From contig JAEDDN010000001.1 of NCBI GenBank assembly GCA_016298065.1, positions 215,791 through 279,790 on the forward strand: DNA of 64,000 nt. The letters run 5' to 3'. Positions 42,583 to 50,848 of the stretch are shown here, in pieces. The notes beneath the pieces are model-generated. The model was not told where the DNA came from and searched no databases. It was given only the letters and a program-made list of their open reading frames with translations. Each line of letters starts with the position of its first letter. The first letter of the stretch is position 1. Origin of the DNA: Oscillospiraceae bacterium (lineage in GTDB: Bacteria > Bacillota > Clostridia > Oscillospirales > Ruminococcaceae). The position numbers and the translations under genes are program-made.

Positions 42583-43953
42583 ATGAATTTAAACGACAGC
42601 ATTTTAAAGGATAAAAAGCATATTCACTTTATCGGTATAGGCGGTTCGGGAATGTATCCTTTGGCGCAGATACTCCATTCCGAAGGTTATCATCTTACCG
42701 GCTCTGACAATAATCCCACCGATACTTTGGAAAAAATAAAAGCTTTGGGAATAAAGGTTACTATGGGACAATCTGCCGAAAACATAAAAGGCGCAGACCT
42801 TATAGTACATACGGCTGCTATAATGAATGATAACCCCGAGCTTATCGCCGCAAGAGAAAGCGGTGTGCCTGTGCTGGAAAGAAGCGAGCTTTTGGGAATT
42901 TTAAGCGAGCATTTTTCTAACTGTATATGCGTAAGCGGTACTCACGGCAAAACCACCACATCAGCTATGCTTACTCAAATTATGGTTGACGCCGATACCT
43001 CCCCTACCGCTGTTATCGGAGGAAAGCTAAAATCCATAGGCGGAAGCGGTATTGTCGGAAAAAGTGAAAATATGGTTTGTGAAGCGTGCGAATTTGTGGA
43101 TACCTTTTTAAAGCTGTCGCCTGATATAGCGCTTGTTTTAAATATAGATGAAGATCACATGGATTACTTTAAAAATATGGATAACCTTATCGCTTCCTTT
43201 AGAAAATTCTGCTCTAACGCCTCTAAAAAGGTTATAATAAACGGTGATGATGAAAATTCGCTTAAAGCTGTAAAAGGACTTAATAAGGAAATTATAACTA
43301 TAGGCTTTAGCACCTCAAACGACTATTATCCCGAAAATATCACAAAGCACGCAGGGGTTCACACCACCTTTACGCTTATGCACAAAGGTAAAGCGTTGAG
43401 TGATATTGACTTATTTGTACCGGGTATTCACAACGTACTAAACGCTACTGCCGCTTGTGCGTGTGCGATTGAGTCTGGCGTTGACGCTAAATTATTAAAC
43501 AAGGGTATGTCTAACTTTAAAGGTGCAGACAGACGCTTCGAGGTGCTTTACAGAGATGAAAATGTAACCGTTGTTGACGATTATGCTCATCACCCTGCGG
43601 AAATTAAAGTAACGCTCGAAGCGGCAAAATCTATGAATTTTAAACGTGTAATTGCCGTCCACCAGCCGTTTACCTATTCCCGTACCGCAAGCTTGCTCGA
43701 CGATTTTGCCGAAGTTTTGCAAATTGCAGACGTTGTAGTGTTGTCAGAAATAATGGGCTCGAGAGAGAAAAACACCATTGGCATTTATTCAAAGGACTTA
43801 GCCGCAAAAATCCCCGGATGTGAATGGAGAACTACCTTGCAAGAGGTTGCCGATTACGTTTTAAGTATCGTTCAAAAAGGCGATATTATTATAACTCTCG
43901 GCTGCGGTGACGTAAATAAATGCGCCAATATGATTATTGATAAGTTAAAATAG
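42583..43953 (+). CDS. murC: UDP-N-acetylmuramate--L-alanine ligase
   Basis: A 456-residue Mur ligase that adds L-Ala to UDP-MurNAc, the first peptide-stem step of peptidoglycan synthesis. N-terminal Rossmann-like HFIGIGGSGMYPLA (14-27), ATP loop SGTHGKTTTSA (125-135), NIDEDHMDYF, DDYAHHPAEIK and HQPFTYSRT are all in place. Start ATG behind GAAAGGACATTTTAGGCT. A possible -10 TATAAT lies near 42531 without a clear -35. Divergent from spoVG and followed by its own terminator. Confidence 0.96.
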   Translation: MNLNDSILKDKKHIHFIGIGGSGMYPLAQILHSEGYHLTGSDNNPTDTLEKIKALGIKVTMGQSAENIKGADLIVHTAAIMNDNPELIAARESGVPVLERSELLGILSEHFSNCICVSGTHGKTTTSAMLTQIMVDADTSPTAVIGGKLKSIGGSGIVGKSENMVCEACEFVDTFLKLSPDIALVLNIDEDHMDYFKNMDNLIASFRKFCSNASKKVIINGDDENSLKAVKGLNKEIITIGFSTSNDYYPENITKHAGVHTTFTLMHKGKALSDIDLFVPGIHNVLNATAACACAIESGVDAKLLNKGMSNFKGADRRFEVLYRDENVTVVDDYAHHPAEIKVTLEAAKSMNFKRVIAVHQPFTYSRTASLLDDFAEVLQIADVVVLSEIMGSREKNTIGIYSKDLAAKIPGCEWRTTLQEVADYVLSIVQKGDIIITLGCGDVNKCANMIIDKLK

Positions 43954-43956
43954 TTT

Positions 43957-44008
43957 AAAAGACCGTTTTTAAAGGATTTAATTTCACTTTTTAAAGCGGT
44001 CTTTTTTA
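43957..44008 (+). terminator. Terminator of murC
   Basis: AAAAGACCG (43957-43965) pairs with CGGTCTTTT (43997-44005), with further A/T pairing inside, followed by TTTTATTTTTG. Confidence 0.85.
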
Positions 44009-44124
44009 TTTTTGTTTTATGCAAAAAACGACTTAATATTTCTGTATATACCTACATTATATTTTCATTGTGAATAATCACTATTTTACAAGATAAAATT
44101 ACATTATTTTAAATGTTTTTGATA

Positions 44125-44153
44125 TTGCGCTTTTTGCTAAAAAAAGTTATAAT
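44125..44153 (+). promoter_or_regulatory. Promoter of the 45-codon peptide gene / pur leader
   Basis: TTGCGC (44125-44130), 17 nt and TATAAT (44148-44153). It is the only convincing promoter between murC and purE. Confidence 0.7.
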
Positions 44154-44174
44154 ATATATTGTTTCACAATATAT
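44154..44174 (+). promoter_or_regulatory. Operator-like perfect dyad at the start point
   Basis: ATATATTGT-TTC-ACAATATAT is a perfect 9-bp inverted repeat with a 3-nt centre that begins at the base after the -10 hexamer and ends just before the Shine-Dalgarno site. It could bind a dimeric repressor or fold as a 5' mRNA hairpin. Confidence 0.6.
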
Positions 44175-44191
44175 CTAAAAGGTGATTTTTG

Positions 44192-44329
44192 ATGTTTTTA
44201 TTTAATGTAATAAATTCTTTCAATATGTCCTCGTCTTTCGGAATAAGAGAATGTTATTCCGCTTTATTGTGTTACGGTAAAAAAACAAGTGTATTTTCAC
44301 CCTGCACAAATGCACCACTATACCTGTAA
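44192..44329 (+). CDS. 45-residue peptide of unknown function upstream of purE
   Basis: The ATG at 44192 is 6 nt after AAAGGTGA and opens a 45-codon frame ending in TAA at 44327-44329. The peptide has a hydrophobic start (MFLFNVINSF) and three cysteines (C21, C27, C38), with a basic KK in between; no helix long enough for a membrane anchor after the first residues. I recognise no family. A promoter and dyad lie just upstream, an 8-bp hairpin lies in the coding region (44239-44261) and an intrinsic terminator follows. It may be a leader peptide that controls the purine operon or a free-standing small protein. Confidence 0.6.
   Translation: MFLFNVINSFNMSSSFGIRECYSALLCYGKKTSVFSPCTNAPLYL
44239..44261 (+). 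other. Hairpin inside the peptide gene
   Basis: CGGAATAA (44239-44246) and TTATTCCG (44254-44261) form a perfect 8-bp stem with a 7-nt loop within codons 16-24 of the peptide gene; it may be an alternative structure to the downstream terminator or a pause site. Confidence 0.45.
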
Positions 44330-44334
44330 GTTTT

Positions 44335-44366
44335 AAAAGCTATGGTTTTAAACCGTAGCTTTTATT
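44335..44366 (+). terminator. Terminator/attenuator between the peptide gene and purE
   Basis: AAAAGCTATGGTTT pairs with AAACCGTAGCTTTT (44335-44362), including one G-U pair that is only possible in the plus-strand RNA, and a T-rich tail follows. purE begins 43 nt later with no good promoter in between. Confidence 0.8.
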
Positions 44367-44408
44367 TAATTTTAAATCACTTAAAATGACGGAAACGGAG
44401 AGAAAATT

Positions 44409-44915
44409 ATGTCTACAACAAAAAAAGTTGCAATCATTATGGGCAGTGACAGCGACCTGCCGGTACTTAAAAATGCGATAAAGATTTTAAAAGGCTTTGA
44501 TATACCTGTTGAAGTTCGCATTATGTCTGCTCACAGAACTCCTGCCGAGGCTTGTAGTTTTGCTTCGAGCGCTAAGGAAAACGGATTTGGCGTTATTATC
44601 GCCGCCGCAGGAAAAGCTGCTCACTTAGCAGGCGTTTTAGCGGCTCACACTACCCTGCCCGTTATAGGCGTTCCCGTAAAATCGTCTACGCTTGACGGAC
44701 TTGACGCTTTGCTTTCAACAGTACAAATGCCCAAGGGTATTCCCGTTGCAACAGTTGCGATAGACGGCGCTGACAATGCGGCTTATCTTGCTGTTCAAAT
44801 TCTCGGAGTTTATGATGACAGATTAGCTGACGCCTTAACAAAGATGAAAGCCGATATGACCAATGAAGTTATAAGAAAAGATGAGGCGCTTCAAAGTCAA
44901 ATAGATAATTTATAA
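44409..44915 (+). CDS. purE: N5-carboxyaminoimidazole ribonucleotide mutase (PurE)
   Basis: A 168-residue PurE. GSDSDLPVLKNA (12-23), SAHRTP (active-site His) and AAGKAAHLAGVLAAHT are the family motifs. Class I PurE needs PurK, class II uses CO2 and AIR directly; no purK is in the window, so the class is open. First gene of the pur operon, ATG behind GGAGAGAAAATT. Confidence 0.95.
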   Translation: MSTTKKVAIIMGSDSDLPVLKNAIKILKGFDIPVEVRIMSAHRTPAEACSFASSAKENGFGVIIAAAGKAAHLAGVLAAHTTLPVIGVPVKSSTLDGLDALLSTVQMPKGIPVATVAIDGADNAAYLAVQILGVYDDRLADALTKMKADMTNEVIRKDEALQSQIDNL

Positions 44916-44975
44916 AGTAAAATTATTTTGTTAAAAACAAAAGTATTATAAATTTTTAGGAATGAGGTATTTATT

Positions 44976-45686
44976 ATGAAAAAAGTAAAAGAGCTTTACG
45001 AAGGAAAAGCAAAAAAGGTATGGACTACAGAAGATCCTGAAGTGTTAATCGTTGATTACAAGGACGACGCTACAGCAGGAAACGGTGCCAAAAAAGGTAC
45101 TATTCACGACAAGGGTATCATCAATAACAGAGTTACAAACCACCTTATGAAGATTTTAGAAAAAGAAGGTATTCCTACTCACCTTATCGAAGAAATCTCC
45201 GACAGAGAAACCGTTGTAAAAAAGGTTTCAATCGTTCCGTTAGAGGTAATTGTAAGAAATATTGCCGCAGGTTCTCTTGCAAACCGCTTAGGACTTGAAG
45301 AAGGCACACCTTTAGGCAAAACCGTTTTGGAATACTGCTATAAAGACGACGCTTTAGGCGACCCTATGGTTAATGAATATCACATTATGGCTATGGATTG
45401 GTGTACTAAAGAAGAACTTGATCTTATCGCCGAATATTCCTTAAAGATAAATAAAATACTTTCCGCTTATCTTAAGGACTTAAACATTGAGCTTATTGAC
45501 TTTAAACTTGAATACGGCAGACTTTCCGACGGCACTATCGTTTTAGCTGACGAAATTTCACCTGATACCTGCAGATTCTGGGACAGCGTTACTAAAGAAA
45601 AGCTCGATAAAGACCGTTTCAGACGTGATATGGGCGGCGAAGAAGACGCTTACAAAGAAGTTATGAAGAGATTGCTCGGCGAATAA
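44976..45686 (+). CDS. purC: SAICAR synthetase
   Basis: A 236-residue SAICAR synthetase joining CAIR and aspartate with ATP. N-terminal ELYEGKAKKVW, PLEVIVRNIAAGS, the ISPDTCRFWD motif and the C-terminal DKDRFRRDMGG are typical. Normal length. Starts behind AGGAATGAGGTATTTATT, 60 nt after purE. Confidence 0.96.
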   Translation: MKKVKELYEGKAKKVWTTEDPEVLIVDYKDDATAGNGAKKGTIHDKGIINNRVTNHLMKILEKEGIPTHLIEEISDRETVVKKVSIVPLEVIVRNIAAGSLANRLGLEEGTPLGKTVLEYCYKDDALGDPMVNEYHIMAMDWCTKEELDLIAEYSLKINKILSAYLKDLNIELIDFKLEYGRLSDGTIVLADEISPDTCRFWDSVTKEKLDKDRFRRDMGGEEDAYKEVMKRLLGE

Positions 45687-45716
45687 GCCTTTTATTTCAT
45701 TTAGGAGGAACATTAA

Positions 45717-47153
45717 ATGTTTGATAACCTTCACGAAGAATGCGGTGTTTTCGGCATATATGAGCCAAAATCCTCAAACGTTGCAAGCTCAACATATTTT
45801 GCTCTTTACGCCTTGCAACACAGAGGACAGGAAAGCTGTGGTATTGCCGTAAACGACGACGGCATTATCACCTATCACAGAGATGTCGGACTTGTCCACG
45901 AAGTTTTTGACAGAGAAAGACTTAATAAACTCGGCAAAGGTAATATGGCCGTAGGTCATGTAAGATATTCCACTACAGGCGTGCCAAAAAGACACAATGC
46001 TCAGCCTCTTGTTATCCGTCATGTAAAAGGCCCTATGGCTTTAGCTCATAACGGAAACATTGTAAATTCCTTTGAACTCAGAGAGCAGTTTGAGTTAGAG
46101 GGAGCTATTTTCCACGGTACAAACGACAGCGAGGTTATAGCTTATGCAATAACCAAAAACCGTATCAACTCCCCTTCCATAGAAGCCGCTATTGAAAAAG
46201 CAATGTACCAAATTAAAGGTGCTTATTCGATAGTTTGTATGAGTGCCACAAAGCTTATTGCCGCTCGTGACCCTAACGGATTCAGACCTTTATGTATAGG
46301 TAAATGCGATGACGGAGCTATTGTGTTTGCTTCGGAAACCTGTGCGCTTGACAGCATAGGCGCCGAATTTGTAAGAGATGTAAAGCCCGGTGAAATTGTT
46401 GTTGTAAAAGACGGTAATATGACCTCTATCGAAACACATTGCGGTTCAAAGGGCAATTTATGTATATTTGAGTTTGTTTACTTTGCACGTCCCGACTCGA
46501 TTGTAGACGGCGCAAGCGTACAAAATGCAAGACACAGAGCAGGTGCATTTTTAGCTAAGGAACACCCTGTTGACGCAGACGTTGTAATCGGATGTCCTGA
46601 TTCAGGCTTAGAGGCTGCTATGGGATATGCAAAGGAATCGGGTATTCCCTACGCTGTAGGCTTTATCAAAAACCGCTATGTCGGCAGAACCTTTATAAAG
46701 CCTACTCAGGGCGAACGTGAGGACGCTGTCAGAATTAAGCTTAACGCTGTTAAAAATACCGTTAAAGGTAAACGTGTTATAATGGTTGACGACTCTATCG
46801 TAAGAGGTACAACCAGCAGTAAAATCATTAAGCTTTTAAGAGACGCAGGCGCTACCGAAGTTCACGTTAGAATTTCATGTCCTCCGTTTATAAGCGAATG
46901 TTATTTCGGAACAGATATAGACAGTAAAGAACACCTTATTGCCTGCAAGATGAACGTAGACGAAATTTGTAAGCACATAGGCGCAGACAGCTTAGGCTAT
47001 TTAAGCCTTGAAGCCTTAAGAAAAATCCCCGAGGGTGCAGGCTGTGGCTTCTGCGACGGTTGCTTTACCGGTAAATATCCTATTGAAGTACCTAAAACCT
47101 TCGCTAAGGATAAATTTGAAACTAAACTTTCCGAATCAGGCAAAAAGAAATAA
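45717..47153 (+). CDS. purF: Amidophosphoribosyltransferase
   Basis: A 478-residue PurF, the first committed step (PRPP plus glutamine to phosphoribosylamine). The catalytic cysteine is C9 (EECGVFGIYE), so an eight-residue propeptide must be removed. Cysteines in NLCIFEFVYFARPD, ISCPPFI and GCGFCDGC correspond to the 4Fe-4S cluster ligands of the Bacillus-type enzyme, so this is the oxygen-sensitive class. The PRPP loop is MVDDSIVRGTTS. Preceded by AGGAGGAACATTA. Confidence 0.97.
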   Translation: MFDNLHEECGVFGIYEPKSSNVASSTYFALYALQHRGQESCGIAVNDDGIITYHRDVGLVHEVFDRERLNKLGKGNMAVGHVRYSTTGVPKRHNAQPLVIRHVKGPMALAHNGNIVNSFELREQFELEGAIFHGTNDSEVIAYAITKNRINSPSIEAAIEKAMYQIKGAYSIVCMSATKLIAARDPNGFRPLCIGKCDDGAIVFASETCALDSIGAEFVRDVKPGEIVVVKDGNMTSIETHCGSKGNLCIFEFVYFARPDSIVDGASVQNARHRAGAFLAKEHPVDADVVIGCPDSGLEAAMGYAKESGIPYAVGFIKNRYVGRTFIKPTQGEREDAVRIKLNAVKNTVKGKRVIMVDDSIVRGTTSSKIIKLLRDAGATEVHVRISCPPFISECYFGTDIDSKEHLIACKMNVDEICKHIGADSLGYLSLEALRKIPEGAGCGFCDGCFTGKYPIEVPKTFAKDKFETKLSESGKKK

Positions 47154-47177
47154 TTATGCGGAGAATGGAGATTTTTT

Positions 47178-48215
47178 ATGAAAAGCTTTAGTAACAGTTA
47201 TAAAGATGCAGGCGTTGACGTAACCGCAGGATACAAGGCTGTAGAGCTTATGAAAAAGCACGTTGCCAAAACCTTAACAGACGGTGCTTTGGGTGCGATA
47301 GGCGGTTTCGGCGGTTTATTTGAGCTTGACGTTACAGGTATTAAAAAGCCTGTATTATGCTCCGGTACCGACGGCGTAGGCACAAAGCTTAAGCTTGCCT
47401 TTTTAATGGACAAGCACGATACTGTCGGCATAGACTGCGTAGCTATGTGCGTAAACGATATTATTTGTTGCGGCGCAAAGCCACTCGTATTTTTAGATTA
47501 CATTGCAGTAGGCAAAAACTATCCCGAAAAGGTTGCTCAAATCGTATCGGGCGTTGCTGACGGCTGTGTTCAGGCAGGCTGTAGCTTAGTCGGCGGTGAA
47601 ACTGCCGAAATGCCGGGCTTTTATCCTGTAGACGAATATGACTTGGCAGGTTTTAGCGTTGGTGTAGTAGATAAGGAAAAAATCCTTAACCCCGACTCTC
47701 AAAAAAGCTCAGACGTGCTTATCGGTATTGCTTCAAGCGGTGTTCATTCAAACGGCTTTTCTCTTGTAAGAAAGGTTTTTGACGTTGAAAACACCGACTT
47801 ACATAAGCCTGTAGAGGAGCTCGGCGGCAAGGGCTTAGGCGAAACTCTTCTCACCCCCACAAAAATATATGTTAAATCTATTTTGGCATTACTTAGTGAA
47901 GTTAACGTAAAATCTATCGCTCACATTACAGGCGGAGGATTTTATGAAAATATTCCTCGTTCAATTCCTAAAAATTTAAATGCCCAAATTGACAGAAATG
48001 CTATCAAGGTACTTCCTATTTTCGATTATATAGCTAAGGTAGGAAATATTCCCGAAAGAGATATGTTTAATACCTTTAATATGGGCGTTGGTATGACTGT
48101 TTGCGTTGATAAAAACGATGTAGATAAAACCCTCGAAATCTTAAAATCAAACGGCGAGGACGCTTATGTAATAGGCTATCTTACCGAGGGCGATAACAGC
48201 GTTGTTATTAAGTAG
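47178..48215 (+). CDS. purM: Phosphoribosylformylglycinamidine cyclo-ligase (AIR synthetase)
   Basis: A 345-residue PurM that closes the imidazole ring with ATP. DAGVDVTAGYKAVELMK, SGTDGVGTKLKLA, GGETAEMPGFY and HITGGGFYENIPR motifs are in place. Starts behind GGAGAATGGAG, 24 nt after purF. FGAM synthase (purL/Q/S), its substrate source, is not in this window. Confidence 0.96.
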   Translation: MKSFSNSYKDAGVDVTAGYKAVELMKKHVAKTLTDGALGAIGGFGGLFELDVTGIKKPVLCSGTDGVGTKLKLAFLMDKHDTVGIDCVAMCVNDIICCGAKPLVFLDYIAVGKNYPEKVAQIVSGVADGCVQAGCSLVGGETAEMPGFYPVDEYDLAGFSVGVVDKEKILNPDSQKSSDVLIGIASSGVHSNGFSLVRKVFDVENTDLHKPVEELGGKGLGETLLTPTKIYVKSILALLSEVNVKSIAHITGGGFYENIPRSIPKNLNAQIDRNAIKVLPIFDYIAKVGNIPERDMFNTFNMGVGMTVCVDKNDVDKTLEILKSNGEDAYVIGYLTEGDNSVVIK

Positions 48216-48272
48216 CTTTGAGAAAATAAAAATTATTGCCTTGTTTTAAAATAAGGCAGAACGGAGATTATT

Positions 48273-48899
48273 ATGCTCAATATAGTAGTTTTAGTCAGCG
48301 GAGGCGGAACTAATCTTCAGGCATTGATAGACGCTCAAAATAAAGGTGAGATAAAAAACGGAAAAATAACCTGTGTTATCTCCTCTAAAGAGGACGTTTA
48401 TGCTCTGACACGAGCTAAAAATTACGGTATACCCACTAAGGTTATACCGAGAAAAGACTTTGAGGATTCAAAAAGCTTTAGTAAAGCTTTACTTAAAGAA
48501 CTTAAAGCGCAAAAAGCGGATTTAGTAGTATATGCAGGCTTTATGACTATCGTTGACAAAATCGTAAGCGATGAATTTTTAAACAAAATGATAAACGTAC
48601 ACCCTGCTCTTATTCCGAGCTTTTGCGGCAAAGGCTTTTATGGACTAAAAGTACACGAGGCTGTGTTGCAAAGCGGAGTAAAAATTACAGGCGCTACCGT
48701 TCATTTTGTAAACGACGTTTGCGACGGCGGACCGATAATTTTGCAAAAGGCAACCGATGTATTAAATTACGATACACCAGAAACCTTGCAAAAACGTGTT
48801 ATGGAAAATTGTGAATGGATTATCTTGCCTAAAGCCGTTTCCCTTTTTTGCGAAGGCAAAATTAAGGTTTTAGGAAATAAAACCATTATAGAAGAGTAA
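48273..48899 (+). CDS. purN: Phosphoribosylglycinamide formyltransferase
   Basis: A 208-residue folate-dependent GAR transformylase. The N-terminal LVSGGGTNLQAL (7-18), the catalytic Asn-His in INVHPALIPSFCG and the Asp in VHFVNDVCDGGPII give the N-H-D active site. Normal length. Starts behind ACGGAGATTATT. Confidence 0.95.
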   Translation: MLNIVVLVSGGGTNLQALIDAQNKGEIKNGKITCVISSKEDVYALTRAKNYGIPTKVIPRKDFEDSKSFSKALLKELKAQKADLVVYAGFMTIVDKIVSDEFLNKMINVHPALIPSFCGKGFYGLKVHEAVLQSGVKITGATVHFVNDVCDGGPIILQKATDVLNYDTPETLQKRVMENCEWIILPKAVSLFCEGKIKVLGNKTIIEE

Positions 48900-48920
48900 T
48901 AAATATTGGAGGATAAAAAA

Positions 48921-49634
48921 TTGAAAAAGATTGATGTATTTGAAGATTTAAAGAGCAATTCATATCCCGGCAGAGGTATTATAATCGGCAAAAGTGCCGA
49001 TGCTGACACAGCCGTTATAGCTTACTTTATTATGGGCAGAAGCGAAAACAGCCGCAACCGTATTTTTGTTGCGGAAAACGACAATATGAAAACCGAAGCT
49101 TTTGACCCTGCTAAGCTTGTAGATCCGTCGCTTATCATTTATTACCCTATCCGCAGCTTAGATAACACTACAATAGTTACAAACGGTGACCAAACAGATA
49201 CTGTTTATGAGTATTTATCAAACTCCAAAAGCTTTGAAGAAGCACTAAGAACACGCACCTTTGAGCCTGACCCCGATAATTATACTCCTCGTATATCAGG
49301 CGTTGTTTCGGTAGACGGGGGCGAACTTAACTACAAGCTCTCTATCTTAAAGAGTGCAAATAATAACCCTGATTCCGTGCAAAGATTTTTCTTTGAATAT
49401 AATTCCCCACTATCAGGTGAAGGACATTTCATTCACACCTATGAATGTGACGGTAACCCTATCCCCTCCTTTAGCGGAGAACCTAAGCTTATAAGCATTG
49501 ATGGAGATATAGATACATTTACAAATAAGCTTTGGGAAAGCTTAAATAATGACAACAAGGTTTCTCTTTTCACAAGATTTATTGACATCAAAACCGGCAA
49601 ATCCACAACCAGAATTATAAACAAAAATAAATAA
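48921..49634 (+). CDS. purO: Archaeal-type IMP cyclohydrolase (PurO family)
   Basis: A 237-residue protein of the IMP cyclohydrolase-like family (PF07826, NTN-hydrolase fold), which converts FAICAR to IMP. Visible family features are the N-terminal NSYPGRGIIIGKSAD (18-32 by this start), FIMGRSENSRNR and the NYTPRISG loop. It directly precedes a stand-alone AICAR transformylase, so the two replace the usual bifunctional PurH. The start is TTG at 48921, 7 nt after GGAGG; the upstream TTG at 48906 contains that ribosome site. Known mainly from methanogens and some Clostridia. Confidence 0.85.
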   Translation: MKKIDVFEDLKSNSYPGRGIIIGKSADADTAVIAYFIMGRSENSRNRIFVAENDNMKTEAFDPAKLVDPSLIIYYPIRSLDNTTIVTNGDQTDTVYEYLSNSKSFEEALRTRTFEPDPDNYTPRISGVVSVDGGELNYKLSILKSANNNPDSVQRFFFEYNSPLSGEGHFIHTYECDGNPIPSFSGEPKLISIDGDIDTFTNKLWESLNNDNKVSLFTRFIDIKTGKSTTRIINKNK

Positions 49635-49649
49635 TCGGAGGCGTTTAAT

Positions 49650-50825
49650 ATGGCAAAGGAACTTTCTTTAAAATACGGTTGTAACCCAAATCAGAAGCCG
49701 TCAAGAATTTTTATAAATAACGGCGAGCTGCCTATCGAGGTTTTAAACGGTAAACCCGGATATATTAACTTTCTCGACGCATTTAACAGCTGGCAGCTTG
49801 TAAGAGAATTAAAGTTGGCTACAGATTTACCTGCGGCAGCATCATTTAAGCATGTAAGCCCTGCAGGAGCTGCAGTAGGCGTTCCTATGAGCGATACACT
49901 TAAAAAGATTTATTTCGTTGATGATTTGCCTCTTTCCCCTCTCGCTACCGCTTATGCAAGAGCAAGAGGCGCTGACAGAATGTCATCATACGGTGATTTT
50001 ATAGCTTTATCGGATATTTGCGACAAAGAAACTGCTACCCTTATTAAAAGAGAGGTTTCAGACGGAATTATCGCTCCCGGCTATACCGACGAAGCTTTGG
50101 AAATCTTAAAGTCAAAGAGAAAAGGTACTTACAACATAGTAAAGATAGACGAAAATTACGTTCCAGAAGCTATTGAGCACAAGGATTGCTTCGGCATAAC
50201 CTTTGAGCAAGGCAGAAACGAGCTTAAAATTGATAACGATATGCTTACTAATATTGTTACCGAAAATAAAGACCTGCCCGAAGAAGCAAAACGTGACCTT
50301 ATCATATCTTTGATCACCTTAAAATACACACAGTCAAATTCAGTTTGTTACGCAAAGGACGGTCAAGCTATCGGTATAGGCGCAGGTCAGCAGTCTCGTA
50401 TTCACTGCACCCGTCTTGCAGGAAATAAGGCTGACAACTGGTTTTTACGTCAGCACCCGAAAGTATTGGCTTTGCCGTTTAAGGACACTATCGGCAGACC
50501 TGACCGTGACAACACCATTGACGTTTATATTTCCGACGATTATGAGGACGTTTTGGCTGACGGTGCTTGGGAATATGCTTTTACTCAAAAGCCCGAGCCT
50601 TTAACCCGTGAAGAAAAGAAAGAATGGCTTAAAAAGTTAAGCGGCGTTTCGGTAGGCTCTGACGCTTTCTTCCCGTTTGGAGATAATATTGAAAGAGCTC
50701 GCAGAAGCGGAGTTGAGTATATTGCTCAGCCGGGTGGTTCTATCAGAGACGACAACGTTATTGAAACCTGCAATAAATACTCAATGACTATGGCGTTTAC
50801 AGGTATCAGACTTTTCCACCACTAA
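49650..50825 (+). CDS. Stand-alone AICAR transformylase (PurH C-terminal domain homologue)
   Basis: A 391-residue protein matching only the AICARFT bienzyme domain of PurH and lacking the N-terminal MGS-like IMP cyclohydrolase domain. The N-terminal LKYGCNPNQKPS, SFKHVSPAGAAVG (catalytic Lys-His pair), TQSNSVCYAKDGQAIGIGAGQQSR and the C-terminal PGGSIRDDNVIE signatures are intact. It formylates AICAR (from the pur route and from HisF) using 10-formyl-THF to give FAICAR for PurO, encoded 15 nt upstream. Confidence 0.93.
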   Translation: MAKELSLKYGCNPNQKPSRIFINNGELPIEVLNGKPGYINFLDAFNSWQLVRELKLATDLPAAASFKHVSPAGAAVGVPMSDTLKKIYFVDDLPLSPLATAYARARGADRMSSYGDFIALSDICDKETATLIKREVSDGIIAPGYTDEALEILKSKRKGTYNIVKIDENYVPEAIEHKDCFGITFEQGRNELKIDNDMLTNIVTENKDLPEEAKRDLIISLITLKYTQSNSVCYAKDGQAIGIGAGQQSRIHCTRLAGNKADNWFLRQHPKVLALPFKDTIGRPDRDNTIDVYISDDYEDVLADGAWEYAFTQKPEPLTREEKKEWLKKLSGVSVGSDAFFPFGDNIERARRSGVEYIAQPGGSIRDDNVIETCNKYSMTMAFTGIRLFHH

Positions 50826-50848
50826 TATTTTAAAGGTAGATTTTTATT

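Noticed and set aside
44010..44408. Purine, PRPP or ppGpp riboswitch ahead of purE
   Set aside because: None of the conserved cores of those classes could be seen; a peptide frame with ribosome site explains the region better.
48906..48920. TTG at 48906 as start of the PurO gene
   Set aside because: The codons from 48906 contain the GGAGG ribosome site used by the TTG at 48921.
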